This document shows, in pieces, positions 41,898-52,900 of a stretch of 64,000 nt of DNA (its first letter is position 1; every line of letters begins with the position of its first letter). A program made the translations under genes and the position numbers. The notes under the pieces were generated by a model that was not told the DNA's origin, searched no databases, and worked only from the letters and a program-made list of their open reading frames with translations. The DNA is taken from positions 310,001 through 374,000 of the forward strand of contig CAVQVR010000021.1 of NCBI GenBank assembly GCA_963717195.1, read 5' to 3'. The DNA is from JACDAE01 sp963717195 (GTDB lineage: Bacteria > Chloroflexota > Ktedonobacteria > Ktedonobacterales > Ktedonobacteraceae).

Positions 41898-43321
41898 GAA
41901 ATTTCAGGACAGTAGAAATATTTGGCCTCAAACGCCGCCCAATACATAACCTGCGTGGCAGCCCCACAGACAAACGCTGGTACCTGCTGAGTATTTTTCT
42001 GCTTATCCTCGGTATCTTCCTGCACCAGCCTCTCCTACCGCTAGTAGCCATATTACTATTGCTGATCCTCACAATCACTGATGTATGGGCACTTTACTGC
42101 CTTGACAATCTGCACTATCAGCGCCATTTTAGCGAAAAACGCGCTCTCTTCGGGGAGGAAATCACGCTCTCGCTTTCTGTGGAGAATGCGAAACTATTGC
42201 CTCTACCCTGGCTGGAGATCGCGGACACTATACCACGCGCTCTTCCTATTAAAGGACACAAATTGTATAGTGGGCCGAGTACAACCTGGTTGCGCTCGAA
42301 TGCCTGTTCAGTCCACGCTGGTATGAGCGTATAACGCGTCGCTACACCGTTCAATGCAATGCACGTGGCGTTCACACCTTTGGTCCCACAAAATTGAGTA
42401 GCGGCGATGTCTTCGGCTTTATCAGCCGGGAGATGGAGCTTTCCAATCGCCAGTATCTGCTTGTCTACCCACTCGTCGCTCCTCTACACAGTTTTGGCTT
42501 GCCCACACGCCACCCCTTCGGAGAAAGAGCGGACCCCTCAACGCTTGCTGGAAGATCCTTCGCGCATAGTCGGTGTGCGTGACTACGCATACAATGATAG
42601 TTTGCGCCGGGTCAACTGGAAAGCAACCGCACGCGTTATGAAGATGCAAAGTAACGTCTACAAATCAACTGCTACCCATAGCCTTGTACTCTTCCTTAAC
42701 GTCATTTCGCAGCTCGATGTTTACTATGGCATCCGTCCCGACCTGCAAGAACTTTCCATCTGCGCAGCCGCCTCCGTTGCCGATTGGGCGCTAAATGAGG
42801 GCTATGCTGTTGGTCTGTACGCCAATACAACACTTTTCGCGCCCGATGAAGAGGTAATCATAAATGAGAAGACACAGGAGAACAAACAGGAAGAGATTAC
42901 AGTCGCACGCTTGAAACGTCGCCGCATCCGTCTCCCTGCCACCAGTAACGAAGCACAACGCCAGCACATTATGGAGACCCTGGCTCGCATACAATCCTTC
43001 TTCGGCTCCTCTATTGAAGATGTCTTACAGATCGAACGTACGCATCTTCCAGCTGGAGCTACCATCGTTATAATCACAAGCACAGTTAGCGAACAGCTGA
43101 TTGATATACTTAACTCTATTCGCCAGAGCGGCCATCCCGTAGCTATTCTCTTTGCCAATGATACGCCACCTCCTCTCCAACTTGCCAATATTGTCACCTA
43201 TCACCTGGGTGGAGGAACAGCCTGGAAAGAAATCGTCAACGCATATGTTAAGACCGATGATGAAGAGGGGATTCAACAGACGCAATCTACGCTATTACCC
43301 TCCCCCGGTTTTCACCTGTAA
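41894..43321 (+). pseudogene. DUF58 protein, two compensating frameshifts
   Basis: Three frame segments make one DUF58 protein of about 475 residues. Segment 1 (41894 to about 42285) has two transmembrane helices. Segment 2 (about 42285-42525, another frame) reads LFSPRWYERITRRYTVQCNARGVHTFGP and SSGDVFGFISREMEL. Segment 3 returns to the first frame with RLLEDPSRIVGVRDYAYNDSLRRVNWKATAR, the family signature. One C is missing near 42285-42286 and one base is extra in the GAAAGAG at 42523-42529. As it stands, translation stops at 42334. The sequence between the indels is otherwise intact. It overlaps moxR by four bases. Confidence 0.85.
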
Positions 43322-43324
43322 TCA

Positions 43325-43594
43325 TCACGCATTCGACATCCACTCTTCAACGCGTGGCAATTCAACCCCATGCCGTTCACCGGCCTCTTCGGAAGAGAAT
43401 GTCTGCTCACAGGGACGCAACTGCAATAAGGACTCTAGCTCCGCCTGCTTATACAGGCGTTGACGCTTAATCCCCTGCTTATAGCTCCTTAGAATTCCCC
43501 GACTGACATACGTATAGAGCGTCGATAGCTTGACCCCGAGCAGGTTCGAAGCTTCATCACCATTCAGATAATTTTCTCCATTTAATTCGATCAT
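43325..43594 (-). CDS. Excisionase/MerR-type HTH protein next to citrate synthase
   Basis: This 89-residue protein has a winged helix at residues 8-57: YLNGDEASNLLGVKLSTLYTYVSRGILRSYKQGIKRQRLYKQAELESLL. This pattern is very like the HTH domain fused to the N-terminus of some bacterial citrate synthases. Here it is a separate gene, divergent from citrate synthase and 331 bases away. The ribosome site AAGGAGG lies eight bases before ATG 43594. It probably regulates the citrate synthase promoter, where helically phased decamers are seen; that is inference. It ends three bases from the DUF58 stop on the other strand. Confidence 0.8.
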   Translation of the reverse strand: MIELNGENYLNGDEASNLLGVKLSTLYTYVSRGILRSYKQGIKRQRLYKQAELESLLQLRPCEQTFSSEEAGERHGVELPRVEEWMSNA

Positions 43595-43770
43595 TGCCTG
43601 TTCCTCCTTCCAATCCTAAAGTACTATGGTCCTCAAATATTACAGGCTTCTTTTACATCATAAAAGGCTACACATCCTTTGTCAATTGTACGCCAGGGAA
43701 TAAAATTTTTCGCCCTCCGGTTCCTCCCTACAGGCAACCGCAAAATAATACCTCTATCATGTCACCTCTA

Positions 43771-43840
43771 TCAAAGAAAATCAAGTAGTGTCAAGTAATA
43801 TCGAGTTTCATTGACTTTTCTGGCTCTTCCGTGGTACAAC
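43771..43840 (+). promoter_or_regulatory. Citrate synthase promoter with phased 10-bp direct repeats
   Basis: Decamers TCAAAGAAAA, TCAAGTAGTG, TCAAGTAATA and TCGAGTTTCA run head to tail from 43771 to 43810. They end exactly at TTGACT (43811-43816), a -35 box, with TACAAC (43835-43840) 18 bases on as a weak -10 box. Repeats in phase with the helix suggest cooperative binding of a small HTH protein, plausibly the one encoded at 43325-43594. Confidence 0.55.
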
Positions 43841-43925
43841 TTAAGTGGGCCAGGTTTCTTAAACACAGTGCTACAAAAAAATACACGAACCAACATATTG
43901 CAACAGCAAAGGAGCAATTACAATT

Positions 43926-45095
43926 ATGTCAGTGACGCAAACTGATAAGGAAAATACCTCAAAAGATGGTCCTCCCCCAGCCTCTAAACCTAATAAGGGC
44001 GGATTAGAAGGTATTGTTGCTGCTACAACCTCCATTAGCAAGGTTGAAGGTACTGCGGGCCGTCTCATCTATCGTGGTTATAATATTCATGACCTGGCAC
44101 GTAATGCGACATTTGAAGAGATCATTTACCTGCTATGGTTCGATAAACTTCCCAATGCCACAGAATTGGCACAATTGCATAGCAAGCTCGCCGCACAACG
44201 CTCTATTCCCGAGCCTGTAATGGCAACTATTCGCCTCCTTCCGAAAACCACCGAGCCCATGGATGTCTTGCGCACCGCCGTTTCCGCGTGGGGCGCGCTC
44301 TCCGCATCTGGCTCACCTACCCTCGATCAAGCTATCGCTTTAACCGCTTGCTTTCCCGTCTTCCTCGCCGCATTCCAGCGCCTGCGCAACGGGAAAGAAC
44401 CATTGGAGTCTCGTCCAGAACTTGGTCATGCTGCTAACTACCTTTATCTGCTCACAGGCGACGAGCCTAAAGAAGAGCATGTGCAGGGTCTCAATTCCTA
44501 CCTGGTCCTGCTCGCTGACCATGGCATGAACGCTTCTACCTTCACCGGGCGCGTAATAGCCAGTACTGGTTCCGACATCTCTTCATCTGTAACGGGCGCT
44601 GTCGGCGCACTTAAAGGTCCCTTACATGGTGGAGCTCCATCAAAGGTTCTAGATATGCTGAACGCTATCGCGCAGGCAAAAGATACTGAGCAGTGGCTAC
44701 GCGATGCTATCACCCAGGGCGACCGCATCATGGGCTTTGGACATCGCGTCTATAAAACTACCGATCCTCGCGCCGAAGAGTTGCGCGAAATGGCTCGCGT
44801 GGCCGATCCAGAGGCATTCAAGTTGTCGCGCGAAGTCGAAGTCACCGCCATCCGTTTGCTCGAAGAGGAGAAGCCGGGCCGCAAGCTCTACACCAACGTC
44901 AAGTTCTACTCTGCCGCCTTGCTCTCTTTCGTTGGTCTGCCCGGCGACCTCTTCACACCCACCTTCGCTGTTAGCCGCGTCTCCGGTTGGACCGCCCACA
45001 TCCTGGAACAGGTTAACAATAACCGCCTGATCCGTCCAGAAGCTGACTACACTGGCCCCGATCAGGCTAATTTCGTCCCAATTAGCGAACGCTAA
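43926..45095 (+). CDS. Citrate synthase family protein with altered catalytic Asp
   Basis: This 389-residue protein belongs to the citrate/2-methylcitrate synthase family, which condenses oxaloacetate or propionyl partners with acyl-CoA at the entry of the TCA or methylcitrate cycle. His199 (LADHGMN), His234 (GPLHGGAP) and His273 (GFGHRVYK) are in place. The usual catalytic Asp/Glu of NV(D/E)FYS is Lys326 (TNVKFYSA, codon AAG at 44901-44903). The N-terminal 25 residues are polar and probably disordered. The start is ATG 43926, and GGAG precedes it. The divergent neighbour encodes an HTH of the type fused to citrate synthases elsewhere. Confidence 0.9.
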   Translation: MSVTQTDKENTSKDGPPPASKPNKGGLEGIVAATTSISKVEGTAGRLIYRGYNIHDLARNATFEEIIYLLWFDKLPNATELAQLHSKLAAQRSIPEPVMATIRLLPKTTEPMDVLRTAVSAWGALSASGSPTLDQAIALTACFPVFLAAFQRLRNGKEPLESRPELGHAANYLYLLTGDEPKEEHVQGLNSYLVLLADHGMNASTFTGRVIASTGSDISSSVTGAVGALKGPLHGGAPSKVLDMLNAIAQAKDTEQWLRDAITQGDRIMGFGHRVYKTTDPRAEELREMARVADPEAFKLSREVEVTAIRLLEEEKPGRKLYTNVKFYSAALLSFVGLPGDLFTPTFAVSRVSGWTAHILEQVNNNRLIRPEADYTGPDQANFVPISER

Positions 45096-45141
45096 TCAGT
45101 GAACGCTAAATTCGTTCTGAGGCGATCTTTTTCATCTCCTC

Positions 45142-45174
45142 CTTGCAACAGGTGCCGTGAAAGCCTGTTGCAAG
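45142..45174. terminator. Hairpin after citrate synthase
   Basis: CTTGCAACAGG (45142-45152) pairs with CCTGTTGCAAG (45164-45174), an 11-bp stem with an 11-base loop. No T-tract follows, so termination is unsure; it may be a mRNA-end stabiliser. Confidence 0.45.
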
Positions 45175-45198
45175 CTAAGCTCATTCTCAGGTGCTAGG

Positions 45199-45255
45199 GT
45201 AGGGGCCTGAATACTTCGCGCCCGCCGTGCCCCAGAAGCGCATTCACGCCCCTAC
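45199..45255. repeat. Degenerate GTAGGGGC-family copy
   Basis: GTAGGGGCCTGAATACTTCGCG... from 45199 and ...GCCCCTAC at 45248-45255 bound a shortened element. The left half is related to the 37419 copy (shared CGCGCCCGCCGTGCCC), but most of the right arm is lost. Confidence 0.65.
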
Positions 45256-45357
45256 CCTTCGACATATGATTTCGTATCAACGGATGCATTTATAAGCCCG
45301 TATCGGTTGCTTCTCCTTCTCACCATACACCCCCTCCTCCCGCCAACCCATTTAAAA

Positions 45358-45572
45358 GAGAACCCTCAAGTTTCTCGACCATCTGCCGATCTATAAAACA
45401 GAGAGATCGCATCCCGACTCATCTCTCATTTCATGCTTACTCTTAACCAGGAAAGAAAGCCGATAGGCCGAAATAGATATAGAAGGCATTAATTTTCACT
45501 AGTAGCCTTTCTCTGTGAAATACTATTTTTACAAGTTTTCACGGATTATTCAAGCAGAAAAGGTTTTATTCT
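45358..45572 (+). repeat. Conserved ~215-bp leader, copy 1
   Basis: This block, starting GAGAACCCTCAAGTTTCTCG and running to the ATG, is nearly identical to 49744-49956 and 54048-54263. It contains AGAGAT/ATCTCT and GTGAAA/TTTTCAC inverted repeats and the ribosome site AAAAGG. The three surface-protein genes thus carry the same promoter and leader and are probably co-regulated. Confidence 0.85.
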
Positions 45573-48500
45573 ATGCATCAAATAAGAAAAAATTGGAAAC
45601 ATATTCTCAGTGTGATACTACTGCTCCTCCTGCTCACCGATGGTACGGTCTGGGTACACCAGCATGCCTATGCCACCGGGGTCACCCCCAAGGCCGTCAC
45701 AGTCTATGGACAAGGGGGAAGTTTTACCTCAAGTACCAGTGGGGCCACCAGCACTACCTTAAGTGGTATCAGAAATACCATTGTCGACAGTAGCGGCAAC
45801 CTCTATGTTGCCGATTATAACAACAATCGCGTCCTCTATTATGCTGTAGGCAGTACAACAGCTACCCGTGTCTATGGCCAGAATGGCAGTTTCACCTCCA
45901 ACCTGGTCAACAATACCAGTGGTGCCGCTAACACGGTGAGTTCCACCAGTCTCCACAGCCCTACCGGCCTCGCTTTGGACAACAGTGGCGATCTCTATGT
46001 CGTCGATACTGCTAACAGCCGTGTGCTCTATTATGCTGTAGGCAGTACCACTGCGACACGCGTCTATGGCCAGGCGGGCAGTTTCACCTCCAATAGCGCC
46101 AACAATGGGGGAGTCAGCACGAACAGCCTTAATTGGCCTAACAATATCGACCTCGATAATACCGGCAACCTCTACGTCGCCGATACCGGCAACAATCGCG
46201 TCCTCTATTATGCTGCTAACAGTACTACTGCGACGCGGGTCTATGGCCAGAATAGCAGTTATACCTCCAGTAGTGTCAATAACACCAATGGTACCGCCAA
46301 TACCCTCAGTACCACCAGTCTCAATCAACCTTTCGGTGTGACACTCGACAATAGCGGGAACGTTTATATCGCTGATAGCGGGAACAACCGTATCCTCTAT
46401 TATGCAGGCACGAGCACGACGGCGACAGCGGTCTATGGCCAGAGCCTCTACACGACCAATGCTACTGGTATAAGTCCCACTGCTCTCAATGATCCAACTT
46501 CCATCGATGTCGACGCAAGTGGAAACCTTTATGCTGCCGACTTTAACAACAACCGCGTCCTCTATTATGCTGTAGGTAGCACCACCGCCACCCGCGTCTA
46601 TGGCCAGAATGGCAGTTTCACCTCCAACCTGAGCAACAACACCAACGGCACTGGCAGTATCATCAGTGCCGCCGGCTTCAATGCGCCCTACGGGGTCACC
46701 GCTGACAATAGTGGAAACATCTACGTGTCGGATGCGTATAACAATCGCGTGCTCCTATTCCAGACCAGCCTGAGTGTAACGACCCAGCCACCAGCGAGCC
46801 CATCATCACAGGCGACCTTCAGCACCGCCGCAACGCTGATCGATGTCGGTTCGGGTGCCACGTTCTCCGATTTCACAGGCACTGTCTCGGTGACCATCAG
46901 AACCGGGACCGGAGTCTCAGGAGCTGTCCTGAGTGGTACCACTTCGGCCTCTGCCAGTAGTGGGGTCGCCACCTTCTCCACCCTCTCCATTAATCTGAGC
47001 AGTGCTGGCTATATGCTGGCCTTGAGCAGTCCTGGAGTAGGTTCGGCCACCACCAACGCCTTTATCATTGGATCTCTTGCTCCCGCTGGATACTGGAAAC
47101 TCGATGATGGCAGCGGGACGACGGCCAGCAATTCTTCAGGCAACAGCAATCCGGGAACCATCACGGGAAGCGGAACCTCCTGGACGACGGCAGGCAAGGT
47201 CAACGGTGCCCTCACCTTCACCGGGTCAACAGGCACCTACGTCTCGATGGGTGCTCCGACAGCCCTCCAATTTGGCACTGGTAGCTTTACCATTATGTCC
47301 TGGTTCCAGACGTCCTCGACTGCCTTCCAGCGCATGGCGGATATGGGGATGGACTCTTGGGACACTGGCTTCGAGCTCAGTTTCGATGAGAGCAATAGCT
47401 GCCCAAGTTCCACCACCGGATGCGTCACCGCGGCGATCGGCGGGGGGAGTTCGGCTACCTCCCTCACCTTTGGCAGCACGCTGCATGGACTCAACGATGG
47501 AACCTGGCACTCTGCCGCCCTGGTCGTTGACCAGACCGCCAACACGGTCCAGCTCTACATCGATGGCACGGTCCAGCCAGTGACTATACCCTCGGGCTTC
47601 TGCACGAGTTGGCACAGCAGTGACCAGCGTCAGCATTTCAGGGTGTACCAGCCTCAATGCCACCAGCAGCAGCCTCACCAAAGAGCCATTCACGCTCGGT
47701 GCCTTATATAATAATGGTAATGGTGGTAATACTCACATCGGCACTAATCCTTTCACTGGCAGCCTCGACGAAGTCCGCGCCTACAAAAGCGCCCTGAGCA
47801 GTTCCCAGATCCAGAGCCAGTATACTGCTGATACCACTCCCATTCTCTCCGGCTACTGGCCGCTCAACGAGGGCACCGGAACCACGACCGCTGATCTCTC
47901 CGCCAACAACAATACTGGCACCATTACCGGTGCTTCCTGGACTACCGGCAAGATCAACAACGCCCTCAGCTTCAATGGGACCACTAACTACGTCTCGATG
48001 GGAACCCCGGCAACCCTCAAATTAGGCACTGGCAGCTTCACCGTCATGAACTGGTTCAAAACGACATCGACTGCCTTTGGACGCATGGTGGGTACTGGAG
48101 TGAATAGTTTTAGCACGGGTTTTGATTTCGGGGTCAACACGACCAATACCTGTAGTGCGGGCTGCGTTGGTGCGGAACTGGGAGGAGGCAGCCAGGCGAA
48201 CACCGTCTCATTCGGCACCACCGCGACGACCTTCAACAACGGCAACTGGCATCAGGCTGCCATGGTGATTGACCAGAGCGCCAATACCGCGCAACTCTAT
48301 GTCGATGGGGTCGCCCAGGCACTATCGATCCAGGCAAGTACCTGTGGAACCGTATCGGGGACCAGCGTAAATATCACGGCCTGCACAAGCGCCAGCGCGA
48401 CCAACAGCACCGATCCGTTCACTCTGGGTGCCTACCGCTCATCGGGTGGTACCACCTCTTATCCTTTCGCTGGCAGCATCGACGAAGTCCGCGTCTACGG

Positions 48501-49684
48501 CAGTGCCCTGACTGGTGCGCAAATTCTGAAATCAGTATGCCATTGATACCATGCCCTCTCCCGCTGGCTACTGGCACCTCGATGAGGACAGCGGGACCAC
48601 TGCCTCCAATTCCTCTGGTAACAACAATACTGGCTCCCTATCCGCTACGAACGTCGTCTGGGCTCCTGGAAAGATTAATTCTGGACTCAGCTTTTCGGCC
48701 AAATATGTGAACATGAACACTCCCGCGACGCTCGAATTCAACAATACCAGCTTCAGCATCGTGTCCTGGTTCAATTCAACGTCGACAGCGAATGGCCGTT
48801 TCGTGAGCAGCGGACTCAACAGTTACGCTGCAGGCTTCCAACTCGGCCTCAATACCATCTGCACAGGATGCGTTGGAGGGGGTCTGGGGGCCAATGGAAC
48901 AGCAGCCAATGCCGTGTTTTTCTCAACCACCGCGACCTTCAACGATGGAAACTGGCATCAGGCTGTGATGATTGTAGACCAGACGGCGAAGACCGCTCAG
49001 ATCTATGTAGATGGAGTGGCCCAGACTTTGAGTGGGCAAGACTGTGGAACGGTCTCGGGGACGACCGACAACTTCTCGGCCTGTTCCTTAGCCAACACCT
49101 ACAGCACCACGGAACCATTCACGCTGGGAGCCTACCATTCTGGCAGTACAGTACTCCAGCCCTTCACAGGGAGCCTCGACGAAGTCCGTGTCTATGGCAG
49201 TGCCCTGAGCAGTGCACAGGTCCTGAACCAGTATACCAACGACATCAATGCCTTCAGTGAGTACGCAGCCAATGCGAGCTTCTCAGGTATTGTGGGCACG
49301 ATAGCAACCTACACCCTCCCGATCGCACTCACCTATCAAACCACTCCTGCTCCTGGCTGGTCCATCTCGATCACCTCGACCACGCTGACCAGTGGGGCCA
49401 ATACGCTGCCCACCACAGCCTCAAACATCACCTCGGTGGCTGGCACCTGTAACACCAGCTGGACCTGCACCAGCAATACCCTCCTCAACACGATCAGCAG
49501 CCTCCCTATGGCTCTTCCAGCGGGAACGACTGCACCCACGGCGGCCAAGTTCTTCAGCACCGCGGTAGGCACTGGCACGGGAGCCTATACGGTCACGCCT
49601 ACTATCTCGGTTACCGTTCCTGCCACAGCCAAAACGGGTACCTATACCAGCACCATTACTCTGACCGCTGCAACCGGGCCATAG
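45573..49684 (+). pseudogene. NHL-propeller/LamG secreted protein A, two one-base insertions
   Basis: Restoring the frame gives about 1369 residues. A signal peptide comes first (HILSVILLLLLLTDGTVWV, cleavage after AYA at 34). Six NHL-type blades follow, each beginning VYGQxGSFTS and ending LYVADxxNNRVLYYA, then an Ig-like spacer (TTQPPASPSSQATFS...LSSPGVGSA). Three LamG-like modules (GYWKLDDGSG, GYWPLNEGTG, GYWHLDEDSG) and a shared C-terminal domain complete it. Compared with copy B, one T is extra at 47609-47610 and one A at 48529-48531. These split it into 45573-47711, 47620-48546 and 48551-49684. No other damage is seen, so a sequencing error is possible. Probably binds surface glycans or proteins. 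Confidence 0.85.
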
Positions 49685-49743
49685 GTGGCTGGCTCTACCA
49701 CTCATAATGAACCAACAGGTAGAGGCCGCGTTTATGCTTGAAT
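49685..49743 (+). repeat. 59-bp intergenic spacer, copy 1
   Basis: This spacer is identical to 53989-54047. It contains an imperfect hairpin (GGCTCTACC / GGTAGAGGCC), a possible transcription end. Its duplication together with the preceding coding region marks a recent tandem duplication or gene conversion. Confidence 0.8.
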
Positions 49744-49956
49744 GAGAACCCTCAAGTTTCTCGACCATCTGCCGATCTATAAAACAGAGAGATCACATCC
49801 CGACTCATCTCTCATTTCATGCTTACTCTTAACCAGGAAAGAGAGCAGATAGACCGAAATAGATATAGAGGGCATTATTTTCACTAGTAGCCTTCTCTGT
49901 GAAATACTATTTTTACGGTTTTTCATAAGTTATTCAAGCAGAAAAGGTTTTATGCT
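49744..49956 (+). repeat. Conserved ~215-bp leader, copy 2
   Basis: This is nearly identical to 45358-45572, with a few substitutions and a two-base length difference. It precedes gene B directly and includes the same ribosome site AAAAGG nine bases before the ATG. Confidence 0.85.
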
Positions 49957-52900
49957 ATGCATTATATAAGAAAAAATTGGAAACATATTCTCAGTGTGAT
50001 ACTGCTCCTCCTCCTGCTCACCGATGGTACGGTCTGGGTCCACCAGCATACCTATGCCACCGGGGTCAGCCCTAAGGCCGTCACGGTCTATGGACAGGGG
50101 GGGAGTTTCACTTCTGCGACCGTTAATAATGGGGGAATCAGCGCTACCAGTCTCAGTGCTCCCAAGGGTGCCAAGTTGGATAGTAGTGGCAACCTCTATG
50201 TCGCCGATACGAGCAATAACCGTGTGCTCTATTATGCCTCTGGCAGCACGACCGCCACCCGCGTCTATGGCCAGAATGGCAGTTTCTCCTCCAATACTGC
50301 CAACAATGGCGGCATCAGTGCTAACAGCCTCAATACTCCAAATGCTGTCGCTTTGGACAGTAGTGGCAACCTCTATGTCGCCGATACGAACAATAACCGC
50401 GTGCTCTATTATGCCTCTGGCAGCACGACCGCCACCCGCGTCTATGGCCAGAATGGCAGTTTCTCCTCCAACACCGCTAATAACGGTGGCATCAGTGCTA
50501 ACAGCCTCAGTGCTTCCGTAGGCCTCACTTTGGACAGTAGTGGCAACCTCTATATCACCGATTACAGCAACAATCGCATGCTCTACTACGCCGGGACCAG
50601 CACGACTGCCACCCGCGTCTATGGTCAGAATGGCAGTTTTACCTCCAATACCGTCAATAACGGTGGCATCAGTGCCAACAGCCTCTATACTCCCTCAGAC
50701 GTCGCTTTGGACAGTAGTGGCAACCCCTATGTCACCGATGGGCAGAACAACCGTGTCCTCTACTACGCCGGGACCAGCACCACCGCCACTCGCGTCTATG
50801 GTCAGAATGGCAGTTTTACCTCCAATACCGTCAATAACGGTGGCATCAGTGCCAACAGCCTCGATTGGCCCGTAGGCCTCACTCTCGACAGCGGTGGCAA
50901 CCTCTATATCGCCGATACGAGCAATAGCCGCCTGCTCTATTATGCCTCTGGTAGCACGACCGCAACACGTGTCTATGGTCAGTTCGGCAGCTTTTCCACC
51001 GGTACCTACGTTAACGGCGGCACCAGTGCTACTAGTCTTGTAGCCTTTAGCGTTGCCATCGACAGTAGTGGCAATATCTATATCACCGATACTGGCAATA
51101 ACCGCGTACTCATGTTCCAGACCAGCCTGCGTGTCACGACCCAACCACCAGCAAGTCCAGCAGAACTGGCGACCTTCAGCACCGCCGCAACGCTGATCGA
51201 TGTCGGTTCGGGTGCAACGTTCTCCGATTTCACCGGCACCGTCTCGGTGGCCATCAGAACCGGGACCGGAGTCTCAGGCGCGGTCCTCAGTGGTACCACT
51301 TCGGCCTCCGCCAGTAGTGGGGTTGCCACCTTCTCCAACCTCTCCATTAATCTGAACAGTGCTGGCTACATGCTCTCCTTGAGCAGTCCAGGTGTGGGAT
51401 CGGGCACGACCAATGCCTTTATTATTGGATCTTCCGCTCCTACTGGATACTGGAAATTAAATGATGGCAGCGGGACCACTACCGCCGATTCCTCAGGCAA
51501 CAGCAACGCAGGAACCATTGTGGGAAGCGGAACTTCCTGGACGGCGGCTGGCAAGGTCAATGGGGCCCTCACCTTCACCGGGTCAACAGGCACCTACGTC
51601 ACCATGGGTGCTCCGATAGGCCTGCAATTTGGCACCGGCAGTTTCACCGTCATGTCCTGGTTCAAAACCACATCCACGGCCTTCCAGCGCATGGCGGATA
51701 TGGGAATGGACACTTGGGACACTGGCTTCGAGCTCAGTTTCGATGAGACCGGGAGCTGCCCAAGTTCCACCACCGGATGCGTCACTGCGGCGATCGGCGG
51801 GGGGAGTTCTGCTACCTCCCTCACCTTTGGCAGCACGCTGCATGGACTCAACGATGGAACCTGGCACTCTGCCGCCCTGGTCGTTGACCAGACTGCCAAC
51901 ACCGTGCAGCTCTACATCGATGGCACCGTGCAGCCAGTGACGGTACCCTCGGGCTACTGCACAAGTGGCACGGCGGTGACCAGCGTCAACATTTCGGGAT
52001 GTGGCAGCCTCAATGCCACCAGCAGCAGCCTCACCAAAGAGCCGTTCACGCTCGGTGCCTTATATAATAATGGTAATAATAGTAATACTCATATCGGTAC
52101 TAATCCGTTCACTGGCAGCCTCGACGAAGTCCGTACCTATAACAGTGCCCTGAGCAGTTCGCAGATCCAGAGCCAGTATACGGCCGATACGACGGCCACT
52201 CTCGCTGGCTACTGGCCCTTCGAGGAAGGCAGCGGAACCACCACCGCCGATCTCTCCGGCAACAACAATACCGGCACCCTTGTCGGAGCCTCCTGGACCA
52301 CCGGGCGGGTCAACGGGGCTCTGAGCTTCAATGGAACCAGCAACTATGTCAGTACGCCCAGTTCGGTCATAGACACCAGTCAGAGCTTTTCCGTGGGGGC
52401 CTGGGTCAAGCTCACTGCCACCATCCCGACGACGGTCAATCAAACCTTTGTCAGCATGGACGGGACTAACGAAAGTGGCTTCTTCCTGCAATACGATCAG
52501 AGCGGCAAGTTTAGCTTTCGACGCCCGACCAGTGATGCAGGAGGGACAAACTACTACGCCTATGGAAGCGGCACCCCTGTAGCAGGGACCTGGTATTACC
52601 TGGTTGGGGTCCAGGATACCACTGCGGCGACGAATAAGCTTTCCTTATATGTCAACGGAACGCTTCAAAGCACCGTCAGTGACACCCCCAATGACCCATC
52701 GATGTATAAAACGACGGGAAATCTTGTGATTGGGCGTGCTCTCTATGGCGTGAACACTAATGTAGATTTTGTGAAAGGCAGCATCGACGAAGTCCACGTC
52801 TATAGCGGTGCCATGACCAGTGCACAGATCCAAAATCAGTATGCCGTTGATACGACTCCCTCTCCTGCTGGCTACTGGCACTTCGATGAGGACAGCGGGA

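Noticed and set aside
45515..45793. Alternative reading frame overlapping the start of surface gene A (also at 54206)
   Set aside because: It comes from the conserved leader running into another frame of the signal peptide; the ribosome site AAAAGG fits the main ATG.
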